Assembly: GCA_964639535.1 (NCBI GenBank)
Contig: CAZXDV010000033.1
Span: forward strand, 1-17,848
Length of the DNA: 17,848 nt
Direction of reading: 5' to 3'
DNA from: WLWS01 sp964639535
GTDB taxonomy: Bacteria > Pseudomonadota > Gammaproteobacteria > Eutrophobiales > Eutrophobiaceae
Shown: positions 1-9,056 of the stretch, in pieces
Layout: every line of letters starts with the position of its first letter
How positions within the stretch are numbered: the first letter of the stretch is position 1
Position numbers and translations under genes: made by a program
The notes under the pieces: generated by a model
Database searches by the model: none
What the model was told of the DNA's origin: nothing
What the model saw: only the letters and a program-made list of their open reading frames with translations

Positions 1-1021
1 GCGTCGCCTGAGAAAGGCACGAATAGAAAAAGAAGGGGTTTCCAGGTTTCAGCTAGACAGTGGCACAGATTCAGGACATCTAGTCATTAATGCACATAAT
101 ATCAGCTACAGTTATGCTGAAGACCCGATCATCTCGAAGTTCAGCACGCGCATCCTGAAGGGAGATCGTGTTGGGATTATCGGCGCAAATGGTTGCGGAA
201 AAAGCACGCTTATTAAACTATTGCTGGGCCAGTTGAAACCCGATTCCGGCAAGGTTCAAAGCGGTAGCAACGTCAAGGTCGCCTATTTCGATCAGCAAAG
301 AGAACAGCTCGATGAAGAAAAATCCATACGCGAGAATATCTCTGACTCGTCGGATTATGTTGAAATAAACGGGCGCTCTCAACATGTCGTCAGCTACATG
401 AAAGATTTTTTATTTTCTCCGGAAAGAATCAATTCCCCGGTGAAAAGCCTTTCAGGTGGCGAACGAAACCGGCTCCTGCTGGCGCGGATTTTTACACACC
501 CCGCCAATTTCCTTGTGCTGGATGAACCAACCAATGACCTGGATATAGAAACACTGGAATTACTGGAAGAATTACTGGCGGATTATCCAGGCACACTCTT
601 GCTTGTCAGTCATGATCGGTACTTCCTGGACCGGGTAGTAACCAGCACGATCGTTTTTGAAGGCGACAAGGGCCTGAATGAATATGTGGGAGGATACGAG
701 GACTGGCAAAGACAACGGCAGCCCGAGGTAAAAAAGGAAAAACCAAATCCAGCAAAGGACGCAAAACCCCGACCCAGGAAATCGGCGAAACTGGGCTATC
801 GGGAACAGCAGGAACTTTTAAAACTTCCGGCCGAAATAGAAAAACTTGAAGATCAAATCAGCAGCATGGAAGACGAAATGAACCAGGCCGAGTTTTATCG
901 CCAGGAAGAGCATCTCATTTCAAGTGCTCATAACAAGCTGCAATCACTACGACAACAGCTCAATGAAGCATATCAGCGCTGGGAGGAACTGGAATCAGCA
1001 ATCCCAAAACACCCGGCGTGA
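1..1021 (+). CDS. uup: ABC-F ATPase Uup, 3' part (5' end outside window)
   Basis: Soluble ABC-F ATPase; members of this family act on ribosomes or on branched DNA, and Uup is known for its effect on precise transposon excision. The reading frame is open from the first bases, so the first ATPase domain and the true start lie upstream. The visible part opens with the basic linker between the two domains. It then holds the second ATPase domain: Walker A GANGCGKST (182-208), signature SGGE (452-463), Walker B VLDEPTNDLD (515-544) and the SHDRYFLD switch. The tail is a charged linker followed by a coiled coil beginning KLGYREQQELLKLPAEIEKL, which is typical of the Uup C-terminal DNA-binding domain and separates it from YheS or EttA. 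An internal ATG at 221 is not the start because Walker A lies before it. rapA follows after 53 bases on the same strand. The family call is firm; its role here is inferred from family knowledge. Confidence 0.93.
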   Translation, partial: RRLRKARIEKEGVSRFQLDSGTDSGHLVINAHNISYSYAEDPIISKFSTRILKGDRVGIIGANGCGKSTLIKLLLGQLKPDSGKVQSGSNVKVAYFDQQREQLDEEKSIRENISDSSDYVEINGRSQHVVSYMKDFLFSPERINSPVKSLSGGERNRLLLARIFTHPANFLVLDEPTNDLDIETLELLEELLADYPGTLLLVSHDRYFLDRVVTSTIVFEGDKGLNEYVGGYEDWQRQRQPEVKKEKPNPAKDAKPRPRKSAKLGYREQQELLKLPAEIEKLEDQISSMEDEMNQAEFYRQEEHLISSAHNKLQSLRQQLNEAYQRWEELESAIPKHPA

Positions 1022-1074
1022 CTGGTAATCCGTGCTGATTCCTCTACTATAGCGCAGCTTTAAATTATGCAGAT

Positions 1075-3951
1075 GTGATCGTGGAAAATATTGCAAGTGG
1101 TCAACGTTGGGTTAACGACGCCGAATTACAACTTGGCCTCGGCACTGTTCTCGAAGTAGATGGACGTACCGTCACCCTGTCATTCCAGGCCAGTGGTGAA
1201 ACCCGCAGCTATGCGCTGCAATCTGCTCCGCTGACCAGGATTATTTTTTCAACAGGAGATCTTGTTAAAACCCGGGACGGCCTTGAGATTACCGTAACAC
1301 GGGTTGATGTGTCCGCAGATCTCATTTCCTATATTGGTAATGACAAGGATGGCAGGGAACACGAACTTAGCGAGGTTTCACTTGACGATCACCTGCAGTT
1401 AAATCGTCCTGTTGAAAGACTGCAAAGTGGACAAATCGACAAGGATCGGTGGTTCGCTTTGCGTTATCGAAGCCTTGTGGAAGTCAACCGTCTCAATCAT
1501 TCTCCCCTGCATGGCTTGCTCGGTTGCAGGGTCAGCCTGATACCTCACCAGTTATACATAGCGCATGAAGTGGCAAACCGCTATGCACCGAGAGTCCTCT
1601 TGGCAGACGAAGTCGGTCTTGGAAAAACAATCGAAGCAGGCCTGATACTCCATCAGCAGGTCATTACAGAACGGGCAAGACGTATCATTGTCGTAGTACC
1701 GGAGAACCTGGTTCACCAGTGGCTGGTAGAAATGCTTCGCAGGTTCAACATGCACTTCAGTATTTTTGATGAAGACAGGTACCAGTCAATTCTCGAGGGT
1801 GACTCGCACCGAAACCCCTTTGATAATGACCAATTGGTTCTTTGTAGTATCGAATTCCTGGCTGAAAACAGCGAAGCCCTGCAACACGCCAGTCTTGCCG
1901 AGTGGGATTTGCTTGTCGTGGATGAGGCTCATCACCTTAACTGGAGCCCGGATGGAGCCAGTAGCAGCTACAAGGCAGTGGAACTCCTGTCGAGTAATTG
2001 TCCGGGCGTTCTGCTTCTCACCGCAACACCGGAACAGCTGGGAAAGTCCGGTCACTTTGCCCGCCTGCGATTACTGGACGAGGAACGTTTCCCGGACTAT
2101 GCCAGGTTCATCGAGGAGGAAAATTACTACCAGCCTGTGGCCGAAGCTATCGAAACACTTTTCTCCTGTGAAGTACCTGGTATCACGGTACGTAAGCAAC
2201 TGCTGGATAGCGTCAACGAAGAATCTTTCCAGGGCCTTGACGAGTTCATCGAGAGTAGCCTCGGCGAACTTGGCGAGACTATCGAGCTGAAAACCCGCTT
2301 GATAGAACACTTCATCGATCACCATGGCACAGGTCGTGTATTGTTTAGAAACACCAGGGCCTCGGTGGACGGCTTCCCACAAAGGAAGCTGTCCGCGACG
2401 GCACTCCCGTTACCAGCACTGTACGAGGAGTTGGAACCCGCAAAAGATGAAGTTCAGCATCTGCTCACACCTGAAATCCTGCTGGCCAAACAGGATGGAG
2501 TGAAATGGACAAAAGCAGACCCCAGGGTGCTTTGGCTTGAACAAAAGCTGGAGGAAATCAGGCCAGAGCGGTGCCTGGTGATTTGCGCAAGCCGGGAAAC
2601 AGCACTGGATCTTGCCCAACACTTTCGAGTTTCGTCCGGGTTACACCTTGCGGTGTTTCATGAAGACATGAGTATTCTTGAAAGGGATCGCGCCGCAGCC
2701 TACTTTGCCGATGATGATGAGGTCTGCCAGGCACTGATTTGCTCTGAAATAGGCAGTGAAGGTCGTAATTTTCAGTTCGCACATCACCTGGTACTTTTTG
2801 ACCTGCCACTGAATCCGGACTTGCTTGAACAAAGAATTGGTCGGCTTGACAGGATTGGGCAGAAAGAGACCGTGCAAATTCACCTGGCCTACTTTGAAAA
2901 TTCGGCTCAACACCTGCACTATCAATGGCTACACGATGGCCTCGGTGCATTTGAAAAACCAGGCCCGGCTGCATCCATGATCTTCCAGGAAATGCAGGCG
3001 AGACTGCTACAGGCATTTGAGAATCCACTTGATGAAAAATCCGCGCAGATGATCGAGGATACGCAAACAAGGCTTGGTGAGCTCGAAGAAAAAATGGAGA
3101 AGGGCCGGGATCGCCTGCTGGAATACAATTCCTGCAGGCCGTCTGTCGCCGCGGAACTGTGCGAGTCAGCAAGAAAGGAAGACTCTGTATCCTCGATCAA
3201 GGATTACATGGAGCTCAGCTTTGATTGCTTTGGCGTGGACAGCGTCGAGCACAGCCGCGGTCGCTATATTCTTCACCCTGCTGAGAACATGCTGATGAAT
3301 TTTCCCCAGCTGCAGGAAGAGGGTATGACGGTCTGCTATGACAGGGAAACAGCCCTGAGCCATGAAGACGTGCACTTCCTTAGCTGGGAGCACCCCATGG
3401 TGATTGGTGCCATGGACATGGTCCTTAGCAGTGAGCTCGGCAACACTGCCATGATAAGCATATCCCATGAAAAGCTTGAACCGGGAAAACTCTTTATTGA
3501 GTGTATTTATATTCTCGATGCGATATCCATGCGGGATTTGAAAATCAATCGTTACCTGCCTCCGAGCTGTATTCGAGTTGTGCTTGACGAGGCTGGTAAA
3601 GACTGGTCTGAGGTGTTGAAGCATGAGACCTTGAACCATTTATCTGAAGAAATCGATCGAGATACCGCGATACAGGTGGCAAAGTTAAAAACACCCGAAT
3701 TGAAAGAACTACTCGATAAATCGGAAAAACGGGCAAAAATTATTGGGCCCGAGTTCCTTGAAAAGGCCCACGCAAAAGCGTCGAGCCTCTTGAATACCGA
3801 AATAACAAGGTTAACGAAGCTGGCGAAAGTGAATCCCAACGTACGGCAGGATGAAATAGAATACCTGCAGGACCAGTTACACAGGCTTGAATTAGCCATT
3901 GATGCGAGCGACGTCCGCCTGGACGCATTGCGTATTATCATCACTACCTGA
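1075..3951 (+). CDS. rapA: RNA polymerase-associated ATPase RapA (HepA)
   Basis: Swi2/Snf2-type ATPase that binds RNA polymerase and helps recycle it from stalled or post-termination complexes. The 958-residue product is close to the 968 of E. coli and collinear with it throughout. The N-terminal region reads GQRWVNDAELQLGLGTV. Walker A is DEVGLGKT at residues 178-185, the DEAHH box is at 283-287, and TATPEQLG lies shortly after. The second helicase lobe has SEIGSEGRNFQF at 557-568 and QRIGRLDRIGQ at 586-596. The C-terminal RapA-specific part ends RLDALRIIITT. The start is GTG with no strong ribosome binding site; a second GTG two codons on is equally possible. A TACTAT at 1045-1050 could be a -10 box, but I see no convincing -35. 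It lies between uup and the RNase AM-type gene on one strand with short gaps, so co-transcription is possible. Confidence 0.97.
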   Translation: MIVENIASGQRWVNDAELQLGLGTVLEVDGRTVTLSFQASGETRSYALQSAPLTRIIFSTGDLVKTRDGLEITVTRVDVSADLISYIGNDKDGREHELSEVSLDDHLQLNRPVERLQSGQIDKDRWFALRYRSLVEVNRLNHSPLHGLLGCRVSLIPHQLYIAHEVANRYAPRVLLADEVGLGKTIEAGLILHQQVITERARRIIVVVPENLVHQWLVEMLRRFNMHFSIFDEDRYQSILEGDSHRNPFDNDQLVLCSIEFLAENSEALQHASLAEWDLLVVDEAHHLNWSPDGASSSYKAVELLSSNCPGVLLLTATPEQLGKSGHFARLRLLDEERFPDYARFIEEENYYQPVAEAIETLFSCEVPGITVRKQLLDSVNEESFQGLDEFIESSLGELGETIELKTRLIEHFIDHHGTGRVLFRNTRASVDGFPQRKLSATALPLPALYEELEPAKDEVQHLLTPEILLAKQDGVKWTKADPRVLWLEQKLEEIRPERCLVICASRETALDLAQHFRVSSGLHLAVFHEDMSILERDRAAAYFADDDEVCQALICSEIGSEGRNFQFAHHLVLFDLPLNPDLLEQRIGRLDRIGQKETVQIHLAYFENSAQHLHYQWLHDGLGAFEKPGPAASMIFQEMQARLLQAFENPLDEKSAQMIEDTQTRLGELEEKMEKGRDRLLEYNSCRPSVAAELCESARKEDSVSSIKDYMELSFDCFGVDSVEHSRGRYILHPAENMLMNFPQLQEEGMTVCYDRETALSHEDVHFLSWEHPMVIGAMDMVLSSELGNTAMISISHEKLEPGKLFIECIYILDAISMRDLKINRYLPPSCIRVVLDEAGKDWSEVLKHETLNHLSEEIDRDTAIQVAKLKTPELKELLDKSEKRAKIIGPEFLEKAHAKASSLLNTEITRLTKLAKVNPNVRQDEIEYLQDQLHRLELAIDASDVRLDALRIIITT

Positions 3952-3983
3952 GCTGATGCGGGCCTGGTTTGCCGTTGAAAACG

Positions 3984-4808
3984 ATGAAAGTTGATTTGCA
4001 CACACACAGCACGATATCAGACGGGAGGCTTACTCCAGCTGAACTTCTGCGCGAAGCCGAATCAAGGGGAATCGAGCTTTTTTCCATCACCGATCACGAT
4101 TCCGTGGATGCTTATTCAAAGATTGGTCAGCTCGAACACGCGGGCGTCAGGCTAATACACGGGATCGAGTTTTCAACGGCCTGGCAGGGTATTGGCATAC
4201 ACATAGTCGGACTGAATGTGGACATTGACTGCCAGGTACTTGGTAATGGAATCGCTCTTCAGCGCAAGGCTCGTATGGAGAGAGCTCAACGTATTTCAGG
4301 CAAACTCGACAAACTGGGTATGGAAAACACCTGGAAGCGCGTACAGGAGATCGCCGGGCAGAGTGTTATTGGCAGACCTCATTTCGCACAGTACCTCGTG
4401 GAAAGTGGCAAAGTAAAAAATGAAAATGAAGCATTTAAGCGATATCTTGGCCCGGGCAAAACCGGTGATATCAAGTGCCTGTGGATGTCAATGGAACAAA
4501 CTATTCACTGTATTACTGACTCGGGTGGTATAGCGGTGCTGGCACACCCCTCCAGCTATCGCCTCACGAACACCAGGCTGGCACGCCTGCTGGATGATTT
4601 TGCCAGCTGCGGTGGCGTTGCCATGGAGGTTATTTCAGGTCAACAAACCCGGGAGGTGACAGAAAAACTCGCCCGGCTCTGCCAGCTTAAAGATCTTTAT
4701 GCGTCCAGCGGCTCTGATTTTCATCGCCCGGGACAGGCCTGGTCAGAGCTTGGTGGGCAGGCTTCGCTGCCTGTCGCCTGCAAGCCGGTCTGGGAGTTGT
4801 GGCCTTGA
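3984..4808 (+). CDS. rnm: PHP-domain 5'-3' exonuclease, RNase AM (YciV/TrpH) family
   Basis: PHP-family metal-dependent phosphoesterase. The E. coli relative YciV (RNase AM) trims 5' ends of ribosomal RNAs and cleaves 3',5'-nucleotide bisphosphates. The 274 residues carry the expected metal ligands in order: DLHTHS (H6, H8), TDHDS (D37, H38, D39), HGIEFS (E62), GRPHFAQYL, LAHPSSYR and the closing SDFHRPG. E. coli YciV has about 293 residues, so this is full length. I chose the ATG at 3984 because MKVDLHTH is the usual beginning of the fold; an in-frame TTG at 3969 would add only five residues. No good ribosome binding site is visible, which suggests coupling to rapA, whose stop codon lies 32 bases upstream. 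Adjacency to rapA and uup gives a small RNA-metabolism cluster. The PHP fold is certain; the rRNA-trimming role is inferred from the family. Confidence 0.88.
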   Translation: MKVDLHTHSTISDGRLTPAELLREAESRGIELFSITDHDSVDAYSKIGQLEHAGVRLIHGIEFSTAWQGIGIHIVGLNVDIDCQVLGNGIALQRKARMERAQRISGKLDKLGMENTWKRVQEIAGQSVIGRPHFAQYLVESGKVKNENEAFKRYLGPGKTGDIKCLWMSMEQTIHCITDSGGIAVLAHPSSYRLTNTRLARLLDDFASCGGVAMEVISGQQTREVTEKLARLCQLKDLYASSGSDFHRPGQAWSELGGQASLPVACKPVWELWP

Positions 4809-5012
4809 TTTGTCATCAATATGATATGGCTGCTAAGGTAATTGCCCTGGTACTGGTGGCACGAGATCAATGATTTTACAAAAAGAAGGTGTAGGCTGAC
4901 TGCCGGTGGACACCTTGAATGAAAACAATCATATTTTCAGCGAAAAGCACCGGGATACTCGCTACTTTCTAAATACAGGAACCTTGAGCCTGTTGTTCCA
5001 GGAGAACAAAGC

Positions 5013-6560
5013 ATGAAATTTAAACAGCTTTTGCCCGTTTGCCTTTTCCTTTTTATCACCTGCCCCGCCACTGCAGCGATGGATAAGCCGCTTAACGTAC
5101 TGTTTGTTTTAACCGATAACCAGGCGTCCACACTCCTCGGCACCTATGGAAATACTGATATCAGGACACCCCATGTTGACCAGCTGGCACGGGAAGGAAT
5201 CCAGTTCAACCAGTCATTCGCGGTAAACGGCATGTGTTCTCCGACACGAGCAACCCTGATGACGGGCCTGATGCCCTCGCAACATGGAATTCACAGCTGG
5301 CTCGATGATGCTCTCCTGGACAAGTGGCCGAAAACCTGGTCTGCCGTTGCAGAGTTTCGTACCCTGCCAATTACCCTCCTCAATCGCGGCTACCAGACTG
5401 CCATGATTGGCAAATGGCACCTTGGTCAGCCCTGGCAGGCATCGATCGGCTACCAGCACTGGATCACTTTCACTGATGGTCATACCGTTGATTTCTGGAA
5501 CAACACGGTGATTGACAACGACCGCACCTACAAGGTCGAGGGAAAACACATCGTTGATTTTTTCACGGACAAGGCCGTTGAATACCTTGAAAATTACGAT
5601 GGTAAGAAACCGTTTTACCTCCAGCTAAATTATGACGGCCCTTACACAAACCCACCAACCAACATGGGCCCGGCACGTAATCGCTACTATAGCGACTATG
5701 TCGGTAAGGACTTTCCTACTTTCCCCCGGGTCGCATACAACGAAAACCTTGTTCAGCAGCTCATGGACCCGGAAAACACCAGCCCCTTTTTCCTTGAAAA
5801 ATTGCGCCAGGGCCTGGCAATGCACAATGATCCTGCAACCATGGCAAATGTCGCCTCGCAAAACACCCTGGTGGATGATGGTCTTGGCCGGGTACTGGCA
5901 AAACTGGAAGAAAAAGGGCTGGCGGAAAACACGCTGGTGATTTATTCAAGCGACCAGGGAAACTTCTATGGGCAGCACGGGCTTTGGCAACACACCATTG
6001 TCACCAAGCCCGCAAGCATGTACGAGACTGCAATGAATGTTCCCTTGATACTGAGGCATCCGGGTCGCATTCCCGCCGGTAGCAAAAGTGAGGCACTCAT
6101 CGGGCAGTACGATGTACCGGTTACGATCCTTGATTACCTTGGTATTGATGACGTTGAGTTTGAGAACAGTCCCGGTCAGAGCTTTGTGTCACTGCTGGGT
6201 GGAAAGGAAACCGACTGGAGTGATGCTGTTTTCTTTGAACAGGAGGAGACGCGGGTTATTAGAACACGTCGTTATTCATACTGGAAAAGACTGGGAAACA
6301 CAGGAAAGCATGTATTGTTTGATATGCAAAAAGATCCCGGGCAGGAAACAAACGTGTTTGACTATCCCGAATACCGGGATATTGTTAAAAGCCTGGATGA
6401 AAAACTGGAAGCATTTTTTTCCACATACGCGGACAGCGAGTATGATCTCTGGAGTGGCGGCGTTGCCAAGGGCTCCGTGGATAGGCCCGAGGTATTTCGA
6501 GCGCTTTATGGTGATGACTGGCGCCCCCAGGCTGAAATTAAACCGGCATTCAGGGAGTGA
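5013..6560 (+). CDS. secreted sulfatase of the formylglycine type (arylsulfatase-like)
   Basis: Hydrolyses a sulfate ester, probably in the periplasm or outside the cell. Residues 1-22 form a signal peptide: basic start, hydrophobic core, then PATAA before the mature protein. The sulfatase signature CSPTR sits at residues 75-79, where C75 would be converted to formylglycine. GKWHLG is at 133-138 and SDQGN at 313-317. Two positions differ from the commonest pattern: the N-terminal metal pair reads TDN (D35-N36) rather than DD, and the distal motif is DQG where many members have DHG. The 515-residue length is normal for the family. ATG has AGGAGA at 5000-5005, seven bases upstream. The gene stands alone after a 204-base gap and runs into fapA with only 3 bases between stops. 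No sulfatase-maturing enzyme is in the window. The substrate cannot be read; a sulfated algal polysaccharide is a guess from habitat. Confidence 0.9.
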   Translation: MKFKQLLPVCLFLFITCPATAAMDKPLNVLFVLTDNQASTLLGTYGNTDIRTPHVDQLAREGIQFNQSFAVNGMCSPTRATLMTGLMPSQHGIHSWLDDALLDKWPKTWSAVAEFRTLPITLLNRGYQTAMIGKWHLGQPWQASIGYQHWITFTDGHTVDFWNNTVIDNDRTYKVEGKHIVDFFTDKAVEYLENYDGKKPFYLQLNYDGPYTNPPTNMGPARNRYYSDYVGKDFPTFPRVAYNENLVQQLMDPENTSPFFLEKLRQGLAMHNDPATMANVASQNTLVDDGLGRVLAKLEEKGLAENTLVIYSSDQGNFYGQHGLWQHTIVTKPASMYETAMNVPLILRHPGRIPAGSKSEALIGQYDVPVTILDYLGIDDVEFENSPGQSFVSLLGGKETDWSDAVFFEQEETRVIRTRRYSYWKRLGNTGKHVLFDMQKDPGQETNVFDYPEYRDIVKSLDEKLEAFFSTYADSEYDLWSGGVAKGSVDRPEVFRALYGDDWRPQAEIKPAFRE

Positions 6561-6563
6561 CTT

Positions 6564-8489
6564 TTAAGCGCTGGGTCTAAAAATTATCAGGTCATCCTCA
6601 AGAAAGAAGACCCCGGCGTTTTCCTTTTTTCGCACCTCAAAACTGTAATCCAGCACCTGGATTGTCACACCCGGGAATACCTGCTGTTGTACAACGACCC
6701 TGGCCTTCCGGGTTTCCCTGAGTTGCTTTAACAGCTGCTGGTTTTCCTGTTTTACCTGGTCAAATTCCTTCTTTATTAGTCGACAGGTATTGGCGATGAC
6801 ATCAAGCTGGGCGTCAGCCCCGTTTGATAACTTGCGCTTTTGCCTGTGCATCAGCAATAACTCGTCGAGTAGTTTTTTCCTTTTCTTTAATTCCTCCGTG
6901 GTTTCCCTGTAGCGTCGCTCAATCTCAGGCATGGCCCCGACCCGTATCACGGTCTTGCTGCAGCCCTCGGAGCCCAGGTTGCTCGCCACGATACCCTTAA
7001 CAACATGGGTGTAACCGCCAATTAATGTACTTTTAGGGGAGGAGGTGGAACCAACCGTCAGGGTTCCCAGGCAAAAACTATGGCAATTCACCAGGCTATT
7101 TTCCACGGCTATATTACCCAGGGCCTTGATACGTGCGTTTTCCACGAAACCTGCCCTGATATCTGCACGGCAAAGCACGCTGCTTTGGGAGCCGCGGATC
7201 CCGGATTTAACGACCACGTCTCCATTGGCACGCACGGCCGATTGTTCTACGTTGTCCTGCACAACGACATCACCATCGCTTTGGAGTGAAAAGCCCGGCT
7301 CAACATACCCTTTTACAATAACAGGCTTGCTTGAATGTACGTTGCCCGTGCGATGACACACATCGCCATCAATCAGCAAGGTGTCGGATACGCTAATTGC
7401 ATTTTCGCTAATAAGTAATACACCATCCCTGTTTGCCCTGACCTGTCCGTCATCTTCTTTAACCAGGCCGTCAAGAGACATGCCGATGCCCAGCGCAGGT
7501 TCAGCTTCCAGGACTCGACCGGTTACTGTATAACCGTTCTCCTCCTTCCTTGGCGGAGTAATGGTGCCAACGATGTCTCCTTTCCTGACATTCCAGGGAT
7601 AGGATTTTTCATGAAAATCAATTTCTCCATTTTCCTTCAGTTTCCCTATCGCGAGACTCTCCTCCATGATGAGCCTGGCATTGACACCGTCTCTCGGCTC
7701 CTTTCCCTTCGCTACCAGCACCTTCTTTACAATTTCCGCTGGACCCTCCGCACTCGCAAGGGCTGTTCTTATTTCACCAGTAAGAATACCTTCCGTAACA
7801 TTGAGTGACTCAAGCATTGCAAGGACATCCTGCTCGCTCACGACGTGCCCGGCGGGCTCAATAATCCCCACCGGCATGTCCATGTACGCACTCATGTGGT
7901 CAGTAGAGACCCTGACTCGTCCATCGACGCTGATAACATCCTTTTGTAGATCCAGTACGCCACAAATATTGCTGATAAAAAGAAACTCGCCACTTTCCTG
8001 TTCCTCCATGCGCACTCCGTTCCCGGCGCTCAGGCGTGGTTCATAAACCGGGCGCGCCTGTTTCTTTTTACCGAAAATATTTTTCCCTGCCACACCGCGT
8101 TTACCGGGCCTGAGCAGGGCCAGCTGTGTATCCGGGGCAACAATAAGCTCTCCCTTTGACTCGTCGACCAACCATGTGATCTCACCATCCTCACCTTCCC
8201 TGACATCGCTGAGGGCAACCGGCACTGAATTCTCACATTCCTGGCCTGCCCCGGCCCGGGCAATCAGCTCTTCAATCCTTGCCAGTTCGACACCATGGCA
8301 AACGCGGTTCTCTTTTAATTTTTTGAGAATATCCGCAGCAGTTACTGGCTTGCCATCACCTCGGTGGGGAACAATTTTCCTGACCAGCGCACGCGAGCCA
8401 TCAGGCTGAACCTGGAGCTGAAACCAGGCATTCGCCGATAAGGACTTTTCATCGACAAGCTCGTCGATTTTTGCTTCGCTGACCGCCAT
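6564..8489 (-). CDS. fapA: FapA (DUF342) family protein, flagellar assembly protein A
   Basis: Member of the DUF342/FapA family. In Vibrio, FapA supports flagellation and links it to phosphotransferase-system signalling; in general its mechanism is poorly known. The 641-residue product has an N-terminal FapA-type domain (about 1-270). A long stretch rich in short V/I-G-D repeats, such as NGDVVVKSGIRG and ALGNIAVENSLV, runs from about 340 to 515 and suggests a right-handed beta-helix. A highly charged coiled coil follows at about 520-600, then a short beta-rich tail ending DDLIIFRPSA. There is no signal peptide or membrane segment, so it is cytoplasmic. ATG at 8489 has only a weak GGGA-like site upstream. 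A sigma-28-like promoter lies about 100 bases upstream, which fits flagellar regulation. The pomAB-pilZ operon about 5 kb away has a matching promoter. The family is well supported; the flagellar role is inferred. Confidence 0.87.
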   Translation of the reverse strand: MAVSEAKIDELVDEKSLSANAWFQLQVQPDGSRALVRKIVPHRGDGKPVTAADILKKLKENRVCHGVELARIEELIARAGAGQECENSVPVALSDVREGEDGEITWLVDESKGELIVAPDTQLALLRPGKRGVAGKNIFGKKKQARPVYEPRLSAGNGVRMEEQESGEFLFISNICGVLDLQKDVISVDGRVRVSTDHMSAYMDMPVGIIEPAGHVVSEQDVLAMLESLNVTEGILTGEIRTALASAEGPAEIVKKVLVAKGKEPRDGVNARLIMEESLAIGKLKENGEIDFHEKSYPWNVRKGDIVGTITPPRKEENGYTVTGRVLEAEPALGIGMSLDGLVKEDDGQVRANRDGVLLISENAISVSDTLLIDGDVCHRTGNVHSSKPVIVKGYVEPGFSLQSDGDVVVQDNVEQSAVRANGDVVVKSGIRGSQSSVLCRADIRAGFVENARIKALGNIAVENSLVNCHSFCLGTLTVGSTSSPKSTLIGGYTHVVKGIVASNLGSEGCSKTVIRVGAMPEIERRYRETTEELKKRKKLLDELLLMHRQKRKLSNGADAQLDVIANTCRLIKKEFDQVKQENQQLLKQLRETRKARVVVQQQVFPGVTIQVLDYSFEVRKKENAGVFFLEDDLIIFRPSA

Positions 8490-8589
8490 TGCATCTATTC
8501 CCGGTAATTAATATCCCGCTGTACACCGGGGCATGCCAACCCATCAAGGTCCGGCACCCGGCGTTATTTTCTGGCTTTATCTTCAGGAT

Positions 8590-8616
8590 CTATCGGTAAA
8601 AAGGGCCAATACTTGA
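8590..8616 (-). promoter_or_regulatory. sigma-28 (FliA)-like promoter for fapA
   Basis: On the minus strand TCAAGTAT (8616-8609) is followed by exactly 11 bases and then ACCGATAG (8597-8590). The enterobacterial FliA consensus is TAAAGTTT-N11-GCCGATAA, so each half matches at 6 of 8 positions with the preferred spacer. Transcription would begin about 95 bases upstream of the fapA ATG. A better match of the same form precedes pomA, which strengthens both. The match is by eye only. Confidence 0.55.
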
Positions 8617-8721
8617 ATCGGTGAACCGCTGTTTCGCACCAGCCAATTTATTTTCGGCCCGGTCGCTTGAGCCTGTATATGAAGGTTTCGTGACAACGTC
8701 TATTAATTGCTCATTTTTGAG

Positions 8722-8749
8722 TTGACATTGGTCAAAGCGGATGTATATT
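8722..8749 (+). promoter_or_regulatory. sigma-70 promoter for the PA3496-like gene
   Basis: A perfect TTGACA (8722-8727) is followed by a 16-base spacer and TATATT (8744-8749), five of six matches to the -10 consensus. The start site would be near 8756, leaving a leader of about 75 bases. The -35 box is part of a small inverted repeat, TTGAC-ATTG-GTCAA (8722-8735), which could be a repressor site or chance. Confidence 0.65.
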
Positions 8750-8831
8750 TCGCCGATATTGGAATGTAGTTGTTTAGCTTGTTCTGTACGTTTGTTTAAG
8801 CCGTCTATATCAACTTTTAAGTGGAGTTAAT

Positions 8832-9038
8832 ATGGGAACGAATAGAGAACACGATGACGTGAACGATTATGACCTCGACTCTGTAGATGAGGACTCTGAT
8901 ATCGATCCATTTCTCGATGCGATGGAATTGCAGGATAGTAAAAGGGCTAAAGTGAAGTCCCCCAGGAGAGCGATAGAAGCCCTTCAGGAGAAAAAGCGCC
9001 TGAAGGAATTGCTGGAAGACTATCCAGAGTACGATTAA
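8832..9038 (+). CDS. small acidic protein, PA3496 family (putative envelope integrity)
   Basis: A 68-residue protein in two halves. Residues 1-35 are strongly acidic (runs such as DYDLDSVDEDSDIDPF) and the C-terminal half is basic and helical, ending RRAIEALQEKKRLKELLEDYPEYD. That tail resembles PA3496-type small proteins of Pseudomonas and relatives, which are annotated as putative envelope integrity proteins without a known biochemical function. There is no signal peptide or membrane segment. ATG has GGAG at 8823-8826, five bases upstream, and a good sigma-70 promoter further up. It appears to be a single-gene unit with a possible terminator after it. The gene is very likely real; the family assignment rests on the short C-terminal motif and is moderately sure. 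Confidence 0.75.
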   Translation: MGTNREHDDVNDYDLDSVDEDSDIDPFLDAMELQDSKRAKVKSPRRAIEALQEKKRLKELLEDYPEYD

Positions 9039-9056
9039 ACGCGTACTACCCTGCAG

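Larger units (their letters stand above)
8490..8831. other. divergent intergenic region between fapA and the PA3496-like gene
   Basis: This 342-base gap has no credible ORF. It carries a sigma-28-like promoter facing fapA (8590-8616, minus strand) and a sigma-70 promoter facing the small gene (8722-8749, plus strand). The remainder between them shows nothing else that I can name. Confidence 0.6.

Noticed and set aside
2558..3172. Long minus-strand ORF of 204 residues opposite rapA
   Set aside because: It lies wholly inside the rapA helicase coding region, has an unstructured, Arg/Pro/Ser-rich product and no ribosome binding site. It is a shadow of rapA codon use.
3969..3983. TTG at 3969 as start of the RNase AM-type gene
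   Set aside because: It has no ribosome site and adds MPLKT before the normal MKVDLHTH beginning; ATG at 3984 is preferred.
4863..4870. GAGATCAA before the sulfatase gene as another site for the LexA-like regulator
   Set aside because: Only a single partial half-site, without the 11-bp partner or the inverted arm, so chance is the simpler view.
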